Part shown: piece by piece, positions 34,387 through 39,605 of the stretch
Position numbering within the stretch: the stretch's first letter is position 1
Layout of the letters: each line of letters opens with the position of its first letter
From: Magnetospirillum fulvum
GTDB taxonomy: Bacteria > Pseudomonadota > Alphaproteobacteria > Rhodospirillales > Magnetospirillaceae
Length of the DNA stretch: 39,605 nt
Assembly (NCBI RefSeq): GCF_900108475.1
Contig: NZ_FNWO01000019.1
Location: 1-39,605 of the forward strand
Reading direction: 5' to 3'
Program-made: the position numbers and the translations under genes
The notes under the pieces: generated by a model
What the model was told of the DNA's origin: nothing
Databases searched by the model: none
What the model saw: the letters and a program-made list of their open reading frames with translations, nothing else

Positions 34387-35072
34387 GACAGGGCCTCCAC
34401 CAGGGAATCGAACATCGTCTTGCCATCCGACCCGCCAAGCAGGTCTTCGGCCAGTCGCTCGGGATGCGGCATCAGCCCCAGCACGGTGCGGCCGGAATTG
34501 TAGATGCCGGCGATGTTGCCGAGCGAGCCGTTGGGATTGGCCGCCTCGGTCACCGCGCCGTTGGAATCGCAGTAGCGGAAGGCGACCTGACCGTTGCCTT
34601 CGATCGCCTTGACCGTCTCGGCATCGGCGAAGAAATTGCCCTCGGCATGGGCGATCGGGAACCGCACCACCTGTCCGGCCTGATAGCCCCGGGTGAAGTC
34701 GGTCGCGTCGGTCTCGACCCGAAGGTGGACGTCGCGGCAGATGAAGCGCAGATCGCGGTTACGCATCAAGACGCCGGGAAGCAGACCGGCTTCGGTCAGG
34801 ATCTGGAAGCCGTTGCAGATGCCCAGCACGCGGGTTCCCTTCTCGGCGCGGGCCTTGACCTCGCGCAGGACCGGCGAGTGGGCCGCCATCGCGCCGCAGC
34901 GCAGATAGTCGCCATAGGAGAACCCGCCCGGCACGACGATCAGATCGAGATCGGGCAGGTCGGTATCGCGGTGCCATACCATCAGGGGGCGGTGGCCCAG
35001 GCTGGCTTCCAGCGCCACGGCGACGTCGCGGTCGCAGTTGGAGCCGGGGAAAACGATGATCGCGGCTTTCAA
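34383..35072 (-). CDS. purQ: Phosphoribosylformylglycinamidine synthase subunit PurQ
   Basis: PurQ is the glutaminase subunit of FGAM synthase. The 229-residue class-I amidotransferase has [38 protein letters not shown], the nucleophile Cys in [24 protein letters not shown] and the His–Glu pair in [17 protein letters not shown] set the start at the TTG at 35072, which gives [14 protein letters not shown] exactly as in the family; AAGG lies about 10 nt upstream. The frame is open further upstream but that part shows no family similarity. It is the first gene of purQ–purL–bolA. Confidence 0.95.
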   Translation of the reverse strand: MKAAIIVFPGSNCDRDVAVALEASLGHRPLMVWHRDTDLPDLDLIVVPGGFSYGDYLRCGAMAAHSPVLREVKARAEKGTRVLGICNGFQILTEAGLLPGVLMRNRDLRFICRDVHLRVETDATDFTRGYQAGQVVRFPIAHAEGNFFADAETVKAIEGNGQVAFRYCDSNGAVTEAANPNGSLGNIAGIYNSGRTVLGLMPHPERLAEDLLGGSDGKTMFDSLVEALS

Positions 35073-35552
35073 GGGCAGGGCCTTCGCGCAAGTGAAGTCG
35101 AGGGAATGGTGTACCCCGGATGCGCCCCGGATTCCAGACGCTTCAAGCAAGGGGGCGGCGGAGGGGAGGGGGTAACAGACAAAGGGGGCGCCGCCACGAA
35201 GGGTGCGCCCCCTTCATCTGAGCCGGAAAAGGATGACGCCGCGCGTGCGGGCCGCGCCACGATCGTCAGGGGGGTGGGGATGGGCGGGGGTCCCCCTGGA
35301 CGGGTATTCCGGCAGTCGTGCGGAGGCTTGGACTGTCCCTCCGGCACAGCTACATCTAAATTAACAGAATTCCAGGAAATGAACATCGAAAATGTGTCTA
35401 AACGTGACGTTTTGTACTCGTCACATATTTATATGTATTCTATTTAAATTAACAAACAATTTTATCTAAATGAGATGGCTTGCCCCGACGCGTCGTCGCC
35501 GTCACGATATGCGGGCTCGGCGCAACAGGCCGAATCGGCAAGGAGACAGGCG
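35073..35552. other. 480-bp intergenic region with an AT-rich island
   Basis: No convincing gene is seen. The left part (35073–35345) is GC-rich with C/G homopurine tracts. From about 35351 to 35472 the composition switches to strongly AT-rich, with near-repeats ATCTAAATTAACA and TTTAAATTAACAAA and an inverted repeat GTGACG (35404–35409)/CGTCAC (35419–35424). A 22-codon frame starting at an ATG behind CCAGGAA (starting MNIENVSKRDVLYSS) is probably fortuitous. The purQ promoter must lie in the GC-rich part. Confidence 0.5.
35412..35441 (+). promoter_or_regulatory. Candidate promoter of the DUF192 gene
   Basis: TTGTAC (35412–35417), 18 nt, TATTCT (35436–35441) lie in the AT-rich island, 112 bp before the DUF192 start. 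The inverted repeat GTGACG/CGTCAC flanks the -35 box and might be an operator. Confidence 0.4.
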
Positions 35553-36041
35553 ATGCGATTGGGGCGGTTGGGGCTGGCGCTGGTGCTGCTGATCGGGCTG
35601 GTCGTGGGCGGGCCGAGTATTGCGGCCCAGACGGTCGAATTCGGCTCGACGCGGGTCGAACTGGTTGCCGCCAACGGACACCGCACTCCCTTGATGGTCG
35701 AACTGGCGGCAACGCCCGAGCAGTTGGAGCAGGGGCTGATGTTTCGCCCCTACCTCGCTCCGGAGGCGGGGATGCTGTTCGATTTCGGGCGGCCGCGTCT
35801 GGTGGCGATGTGGATGAAGAACACCCTGATCCCACTCGACATGCTGTTCCTCGACGCTGCGGGGCGGATTGTCCATATCGAGGCCAACGCCGAACCCGGC
35901 TCGCTCCAGCCGCGCGGTCCGGTCCAGAAAGTCCTGGCCGTGCTGGAATTGCCGGCGGGCGGGGCCGCCCGGTTTGGCCTGCGCCTTGGCGATCGCGTCG
36001 CGCACCCCATATTCGAGCAAGACCCGGTCAAATCTCAGTAA
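35553..36041 (+). CDS. Exported DUF192 protein
   Basis: The 162-residue protein starts MRLGRLGLALVLLIGLVVGG then PSIAA, a signal peptide with likely cleavage after AA-Q or nearby. The DUF192 domain follows: VELAATPEQLEQGLMFRPYL, GMLFDFGRPRLVAMWMKNTL, IPLDMLFLDAAGRIVHIEAN and KVLAVLELPAGGAARFGLRLGD. The R/MWMKNTxIPLDMLF signature is strong. The family is widespread, with a small beta-barrel fold and no established function. AAGGAG lies 7 nt before the ATG at 35553. It is followed by the transglycosylase-like gene after 46 bp on the same strand. Confidence 0.9.
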   Translation: MRLGRLGLALVLLIGLVVGGPSIAAQTVEFGSTRVELVAANGHRTPLMVELAATPEQLEQGLMFRPYLAPEAGMLFDFGRPRLVAMWMKNTLIPLDMLFLDAAGRIVHIEANAEPGSLQPRGPVQKVLAVLELPAGGAARFGLRLGDRVAHPIFEQDPVKSQ

Positions 36042-36087
36042 CTATTTTCTGCTAAGATCGGCGCGTCGCCAAACCCCGAGGTCGCCC

Positions 36088-37029
36088 ATGCAGACTCCGA
36101 CCGCCGACACTGCCGCCAGCCAGATCGCCTCTGCCTCCAGCACGGGCCGAATCGTCACCGGTATCCGCGAGGCCGCCAGCGCCACCGGGGTTTCGTTCGA
36201 TTACCTGTTGTCTCAGGCCGCACGCGAAAGCGGACTGGATCCCCAGGCCCGCAACACCCGCTCGTCGGCGGCGGGGCTGTTCCAATTCACCAGCCAGACC
36301 TGGCTGGACATGGTGCGTCGCCATGGCGCCAAGCACGGTCTGGGCGAGCAGGCCGCCGCGATCACCCGGGGCGCCAACGGCCGCCTCGACATCGCCGATA
36401 AGGCGGTGAAGGCGGCGGTGCTTGATTTGCGCAAGGATCCCGAATTGTCGGCGATGATGGCGGCCGAATATGCCCGCGACAATTCCAAAATTCTGGAACG
36501 CAAGCTGGGCCGTCCCGCCACCGCGTCGGACCTTCATCTCGCCCACTTCCTGGGGGCGGGTGGAGCGGTCCGGGTGATCGAAGGGATGGCGAGCGACCCG
36601 GACAATTCCGCTCACAGCCTGCTGCCCGAGGCGGCGCGGGCCAATCCCGAACTGTTCCGCGATCCCGGCAGCCGCGAGGCCCGCACCGTTACCAGTCTCT
36701 ATAATTCCGTGCAGGCCCGCCACCAGGGCGGGTCCAATGGGCGCGCCGATCTTGCTGCCTTGCGCCCCGAACCGCGCCCCGATCTTGAGGCCGAGCAGGC
36801 GGTGGCCCAGCAAGTGGCAGTCCAGTCGGCGGCTGTGGCCGATCCGGCGGTAACCCTGGTTGCAACCGACGCGAGACCGGCGGCGGAGCCTTCCTCCGCC
36901 GCCGTGACGGTGGCGCTGTCCGACGGCGGCGGCTTTCGCGCCGCGATCCCGACCGTGGCGACCGCCCGTGTCGAGGTCCGCAGCATGAAGGACATCGTCG
37001 CCGCGATCCGCGCCGGTCAGGACGTTTAG
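36088..37029 (+). CDS. Lytic-transglycosylase-like protein
   Basis: The 313-residue protein has an SLT-like core: FDYLLSQAARESGLDPQARN, with Glu47 as likely catalytic acid, then TRSSAAGLFQFTSQTWLDMV, DIADKAVKAAVLDL and LHLAHFLGAGGAVRVIEGM. The ES-GL...SSA-GLFQF pattern is the lysozyme-like/SLT signature. No signal peptide is seen, unlike ordinary periplasmic transglycosylases. The C-terminal third (about 230–313) is Ala/Pro/Val-rich linker ending VRSMKDIVAAIRAGQDV. Without a signal peptide it may be exported by a dedicated machine such as the flagellar secretion system, or act only as a structural protein; this is inference. GAGGT precedes the ATG at 36088. Confidence 0.8.
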   Translation: MQTPTADTAASQIASASSTGRIVTGIREAASATGVSFDYLLSQAARESGLDPQARNTRSSAAGLFQFTSQTWLDMVRRHGAKHGLGEQAAAITRGANGRLDIADKAVKAAVLDLRKDPELSAMMAAEYARDNSKILERKLGRPATASDLHLAHFLGAGGAVRVIEGMASDPDNSAHSLLPEAARANPELFRDPGSREARTVTSLYNSVQARHQGGSNGRADLAALRPEPRPDLEAEQAVAQQVAVQSAAVADPAVTLVATDARPAAEPSSAAVTVALSDGGGFRAAIPTVATARVEVRSMKDIVAAIRAGQDV

Positions 37030-37043
37030 GGAGACTCCGTTCG

Positions 37044-37688
37044 ATGGCGATGGGTCCGGACCCGCGTAATCCCCATCCGATGGCGGGATTTCCTCAGGTG
37101 TGCTTCATCCGCAACACCGTGTCCAATCCCAATATCGAAATCGGCGAATACACCTATTACGACGACCCGGACGGGTCGGAAGAGTTCGAGCGGAATGTTC
37201 TCTATCACTTCCCGTTTATCGGCGACAAATTGGTGATCGGGAAGTTCTGTGCCCTGGCTCGTGGCGTCAAATTCATCATGAACGGCGCCAATCACAAGAT
37301 GTCGGGATTTTCCACCTATCCGTTTTATATTTTCGGCAATGGTTGGGAATCGGTGGCGCCCGATCCGGCGGATCTGCCCTATAAGGGCGACACATTGGTC
37401 GGCAACGATGTCTGGATCGGCTACGACGCCCTGGTGATGCCGGGGGTTACGATCGGCAATGGTGCGATCATTTCGGCCCGTTCGGTGGTGACCGCCGACG
37501 TGCCCGCTTATGCGATCGTTGGGGGCAATCCGGCGCGGACGATCCGCAGCCGTTTCTCACCGGAAACGATTGAGGTCCTGAACCGGCTGGCGTGGTGGGA
37601 TTGGCCGATAGAGCGGATTACCCAGCATCTGCCCCTGATCGTTTCGGGCGATATCGAAGCCCTGTGCGCGGCGGCCCCGTCGCCCTAA
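37044..37688 (+). CDS. CatB/Vat-type xenobiotic acetyltransferase
   Basis: A 214-residue left-handed beta-helix acetyltransferase. IGEYTYYDDPDG and VLYHFPFIGDKLVIGKFCALARGVKFIMNGANHKM lead to the catalytic histidine His84. The hexapeptide repeats follow in YKGDTLVGNDVWIGYDALV, MPGVTIGNGAIISARSVVTA and VPAYAIVGGNPARTIRSRF. This matches CatB-related proteins, which include chloramphenicol and streptogramin A acetyltransferases but also many chromosomal homologues of unknown substrate. Antibiotic modification should not be assumed. GGGAG lies about 9 nt before the ATG, 14 bp after the transglycosylase-like gene. Confidence 0.92.
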   Translation: MAMGPDPRNPHPMAGFPQVCFIRNTVSNPNIEIGEYTYYDDPDGSEEFERNVLYHFPFIGDKLVIGKFCALARGVKFIMNGANHKMSGFSTYPFYIFGNGWESVAPDPADLPYKGDTLVGNDVWIGYDALVMPGVTIGNGAIISARSVVTADVPAYAIVGGNPARTIRSRFSPETIEVLNRLAWWDWPIERITQHLPLIVSGDIEALCAAAPSP

Positions 37689-37752
37689 GACGATTACCGG
37701 ACCGCCGCGCTCGTCCAACTCAGCGATTTGAACGGTTGGCCTATACCCAGCC

Positions 37753-37789
37753 GCCATTGCGGCGGCGGCCAAGCGGGCGGATGCCCGCG
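37753..37789. repeat. REP-like dispersed repeat, copy 2
   Basis: This 37-nt segment matches 20075–20111 at 36 of 37 positions, including the palindrome GCGGGC-GGAT-GCCCGC. It lies in the convergent gap between the acetyltransferase and rlmB genes. Confidence 0.8.
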
Positions 37790-37810
37790 GCTCCGGCAGA
37801 GGGACCGTAC

Positions 37811-37834
37811 AACCGGCCAAGTACTTGGCCGGTT
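37811..37834. terminator. Perfect 24-bp palindrome between convergent genes
   Basis: The half-site AACCGGCCAAGT is followed immediately by its exact reverse complement, so all 24 bases are palindromic. It ends 4 bp from the rlmB stop codon. As RNA it would fold into a short-loop hairpin in both directions, suggesting a bidirectional terminator, though neither side has a T-run. A protein-binding palindrome is an alternative. Confidence 0.55.
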
Positions 37835-37838
37835 GGTA

Positions 37839-38648
37839 TCACGCGTCGCGCGCCAGTTCGTAGAGGGCGATTGCGGTGGCGTTCGAGACGTTAAGGCTTT
37901 CCATTTCCCCGATCATCGGCAAGCGGACCAGATGGTCGCAATGCTCGCGGGTCAGGCGGCGCAAGCCGTCGCCCTCGGCTCCCAACACCATCGCCACCCG
38001 TCCCGACAATCCGGCCTGGGCCAGCGTCTTGGGGGCGTCGGCGGCCAGACCGGCGATCCAGAACCCGCCTTCCTTCAGCAGGTCGAGGGTGCGGGCCAGA
38101 TTGGTCACCCGCACCAGCGGCATCCGTTCCAGCGCACCCGAGGCCGATTTGGCCAGCGCGCCGGTTTCCTCGGGGGCGTGACGGTCGGGCACCACTACCG
38201 CCAGCGCGCCGAACGCGGCGGCCGAGCGCAAGATCGCTCCGACATTGTGCGGGTCGGTGACCTGATCCAGCACGACGACGATCGCCTGTTCGGTCAGGGC
38301 TCCGGCGCGGACAACATCCTCGATCCCCCAGGCGGGAAGCGGTTCGACCAGCACGGCCACGCCCTGATGCACCGCTCCGGCGGGGAGCAGGCGGTCGATT
38401 TCGGGCCGGGCCATCAGATCGGGGGCCAGGCGCGAGGGGGGCAGGGTGCGGGCCATTTCGGCGGTGGCGACGAGACGGCGGACCTTGCGTTCGGGATTGA
38501 CCAACGCCGCCATGACCGCGTGAGTTCCGTAAAGCCAGACCGAGGCCCCGCCGCCGCGATCGCCGCCGTCCCGGTGTCCGCCGCCGCGCGCTGGCGGCCG
38601 TCCCCGGCGAGAGGGGGGGGAATCGTCGCTGGAATGTGTGGGTTTCAT
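37839..38648 (-). CDS. rlmB: 23S rRNA (guanosine-2'-O)-methyltransferase RlmB-type (TrmH family)
   Basis: The 269-residue SPOUT methyltransferase shows VWLYGTHAVMAALVNPERKV (substrate-binding N-domain), VVLDQVTDPHNVGAILRSAA (motif 1), VTNLARTLDLLKEGGFWIAG, MVLGAEGDGLRRL (motif 2) and LPMIGEMESLNVSNATAIAL (motif 3). This fits RlmB, which methylates G2251 of 23S rRNA, although TrmH-family paralogues cannot be fully separated by eye. The N-terminus (about residues 1–35) is a low-complexity Arg/Gly-rich tail, SRRGRPPARGGGHRDGG, probably RNA-binding. GGAGGT lies 6 nt before the ATG. It diverges from the tRNA-Tyr/tRNA-Gly/tuf unit. Confidence 0.92.
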   Translation of the reverse strand: MKPTHSSDDSPPSRRGRPPARGGGHRDGGDRGGGASVWLYGTHAVMAALVNPERKVRRLVATAEMARTLPPSRLAPDLMARPEIDRLLPAGAVHQGVAVLVEPLPAWGIEDVVRAGALTEQAIVVVLDQVTDPHNVGAILRSAAAFGALAVVVPDRHAPEETGALAKSASGALERMPLVRVTNLARTLDLLKEGGFWIAGLAADAPKTLAQAGLSGRVAMVLGAEGDGLRRLTREHCDHLVRLPMIGEMESLNVSNATAIALYELARDA

Positions 38649-38690
38649 CGGGTACCTCCAATGCCAGCGTTGTAGTGAGTCATTTTCGGA

Positions 38691-38720
38691 TTGACAAGCG
38701 CTGGCAAATTCCCATAGTAC
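38691..38720 (+). promoter_or_regulatory. Strong promoter of the tRNA-Tyr/tRNA-Gly/tuf unit
   Basis: A perfect -35 TTGACA (38691–38696), a 17-nt spacer and ATAGTA (38714–38719, or TAGTAC at 18 nt) are followed by the GC-rich discriminator AGCGCTCCCG. GC-rich discriminators are typical of stringently controlled stable-RNA promoters. It lies 43 bp before tRNA-Tyr. Confidence 0.75.
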
Positions 38721-38763
38721 AGCGCTCCCGTCGCCCCCGGCTTTCGCTGGTGGTAGAGGATGG

Positions 38764-38849
38764 GGAGGGGTGGCCGAGCGGTCAATGGCAGCAGACTGTA
38801 AATCTGCCGACGGAAGTCTACGAAGGTTCGAATCCTTCTCCCTCCACCA
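38764..38849 (+). tRNA. tRNA-Tyr (anticodon GTA)
   Basis: An 86-nt class II tRNA from GGAGGGGTGGCCGAGCGGTC to CTCCCTCCACCA with encoded CCA. The anticodon arm GCAGA–CTGTAAA–TCTGC gives GTA, followed by a long variable arm (CGACGGAAGTCTACG region) and T-arm GAAGGTTCGAATCCTTC. It is the first gene of the tuf transcription unit. Confidence 0.97.
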
Positions 38850-38932
38850 AACTCTTCTTCGGATGATCCCGGGGAGGCGGAGTACGCTTCTCGGGAAAGC
38901 GCCGGGTGGTGAGAGGTCGCGTGGACGGATTG

Positions 38933-39006
38933 GCGGGTGTAGCTCAATGGTAGAGCAACAGCCTTCCAAGCTGATGACGGGGGTTCGATTCCCCTCACCC
39001 GCTCCA
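38933..39006 (+). tRNA. tRNA-Gly (anticodon TCC)
   Basis: A 74-nt tRNA from GCGGGTGTAGCTCAATGGTA to CACCCGCTCCA with encoded CCA. The anticodon loop CTTCCAA gives TCC (codons GGA/GGG). The acceptor stem GCGGGTG/CACCCGC is perfect; the outermost anticodon-stem pair is A·A. It lies 83 bp after tRNA-Tyr and 75 bp before tuf, the usual co-transcribed order. Confidence 0.97.
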
Positions 39007-39081
39007 TCCGCGCTTACGGCGGCCCGACCGGGTCCAGGCATTGAACCATGCGGCAGCCGCCGCGATCAGACGGGTTGAAAA

Positions 39082-39605
39082 ATGGCTAAGGCGAAATTCG
39101 AGCGCAACAAGCCGCACTGCAACATCGGCACCATCGGTCACGTTGACCATGGCAAGACCTCGTTGACTGCGGCGATCACCAAGGTTCTGGCCGAGACCGG
39201 CGGAGCCACCTTCACGGCCTACGACCAGATCGACAAGGCCCCGGAAGAGAAGGCCCGTGGTATCACCATTTCGACGGCTCACGTGGAATACGAGACGGCC
39301 AACCGTCACTATGCCCACGTCGATTGCCCCGGCCACGCCGACTATGTGAAGAACATGATCACCGGCGCGGCGCAGATGGACGGCGCGATTCTGGTGGTGT
39401 CGGCCGCTGACGGCCCGATGCCGCAGACCCGCGAGCACATCCTGCTGGCGCGTCAGGTCGGCGTTCCGGCGCTGGTCGTGTTCATGAACAAGGTCGACAT
39501 GGTCGATGATCCCGAGCTGCTCGACCTCGTCGAGCTCGAGGTTCGCGAGCTGCTGTCGTCCTACGATTTCCCTGGCGACGATATTCCGATCGTCAAGGGC
39601 TCGGC
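39082..39605 (+). CDS. tuf: Elongation factor Tu, 5' part (cut by window end)
   Basis: EF-Tu delivers aminoacyl-tRNA to the ribosome. The frame starts [20 protein letters not shown] and shows the GTPase motifs G1 [10 protein letters not shown]2 region [16 protein letters not shown]3 [20 protein letters not shown] and G4 MNKVDMVDD. It runs 174 complete codons to the window end without a stop. Codon use is strongly biased to AAG, GTC and GGC, typical of a highly expressed gene. The upstream tRNA-Tyr and tRNA-Gly genes indicate a tRNA–tuf transcription unit; secE and nusG would be expected further right. Confidence 0.98.
   Translation, partial: MAKAKFERNKPHCNIGTIGHVDHGKTSLTAAITKVLAETGGATFTAYDQIDKAPEEKARGITISTAHVEYETANRHYAHVDCPGHADYVKNMITGAAQMDGAILVVSAADGPMPQTREHILLARQVGVPALVVFMNKVDMVDDPELLDLVELEVRELLSSYDFPGDDIPIVKGS

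Noticed and set aside
35380-35447. 22-codon frame in the AT-rich island
   Set aside because: It has a plausible start signal but is too short, of unremarkable composition, and coincides with a likely promoter and operator.
37839-39041. N-terminally extended form of rlmB reaching over the tRNA genes
   Set aside because: The extension is the antisense of tRNA-Tyr and tRNA-Gly (typical spurious tRNA-antisense peptides). The ATG at 38648 has a strong ribosome-binding site and fits family length.

Overview
The window is GC-rich chromosomal DNA from a free-living alphaproteobacterium, most likely of the Rhodospirillales (Magnetospirillum/Phaeospirillum/Rhodospirillum type). This is inferred from gene content and order: an Hsp20–DUF1150 pair, hemC–hemD–Mic60-like–hemY, DivK, a FlaF-like protein, tsaE–amgK–murU, and rlmB followed by tRNA-Tyr, tRNA-Gly and tuf. 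Most of it is core metabolism and housekeeping. No prophage, CRISPR array or complete insertion sequence is visible.

Layout. 1–370: the 5' end of an IS4-type transposase gene running off the window edge, beside a dispersed intergenic repeat. 392–6392 (minus): a cytidylate-kinase-like gene, a circularly permuted ATP-grasp/alpha-E fusion, a transglutaminase-like protease, an NTF2-like protein and argJ. 6600–9293 (plus): Hsp20 and DUF1150 behind a possible heat-shock promoter, then an outer-membrane porin and a cupin. A tRNA-Ala(CGC) on the minus strand follows, with a near-consensus promoter and a shared bidirectional terminator. 9543–12141: a pyrimidine-5'-nucleotidase-like HAD protein, greB and tsaD, with duplicated repeat units between tsaD and greB. 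12193–16135 (plus): a tight tetrapyrrole operon (hemC, hemD, Mic60-like, hemY). 16260–20035: cobN, the large cobaltochelatase subunit, overlapped at its 3' end by an unrecognised 31-residue membrane microprotein. 20177–25643: a CDF metal exporter, fabI, the tsaE–amgK–murU operon, a remnant of an antitoxin/Fic cassette, a FlaF-like gene and divK.

25789–30533 (minus): ETF-ubiquinone oxidoreductase, a TPR protein, ispE and a YcgN-family protein. 30707–37688: a UDP-glucuronate decarboxylase (plus), bolA, purL and purQ (minus), then a secreted DUF192 protein, a transglycosylase-like protein and a CatB-type acetyltransferase (plus). The end holds rlmB (minus) diverging from a tRNA-Tyr/tRNA-Gly/tuf transcription unit with a perfect -35 box; tuf is cut by the window end.

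Functional themes are tetrapyrrole and cobalamin synthesis (hemC, hemD, cobN), envelope maintenance (murU/amgK recycling, fabI, porin, Mic60-like), purine synthesis (purQ, purL), and translation or tRNA modification (tsaD, tsaE, rlmB, tRNAs, tuf). The least explained items are the ATP-grasp/alpha-E/transglutaminase cluster without a visible Anbu peptidase gene, the cobN-overlapping microprotein, the 84-nt duplicated units carrying the greB ribosome-binding site, the broken Fic cassette, and an AT-rich island upstream of the DUF192 gene.
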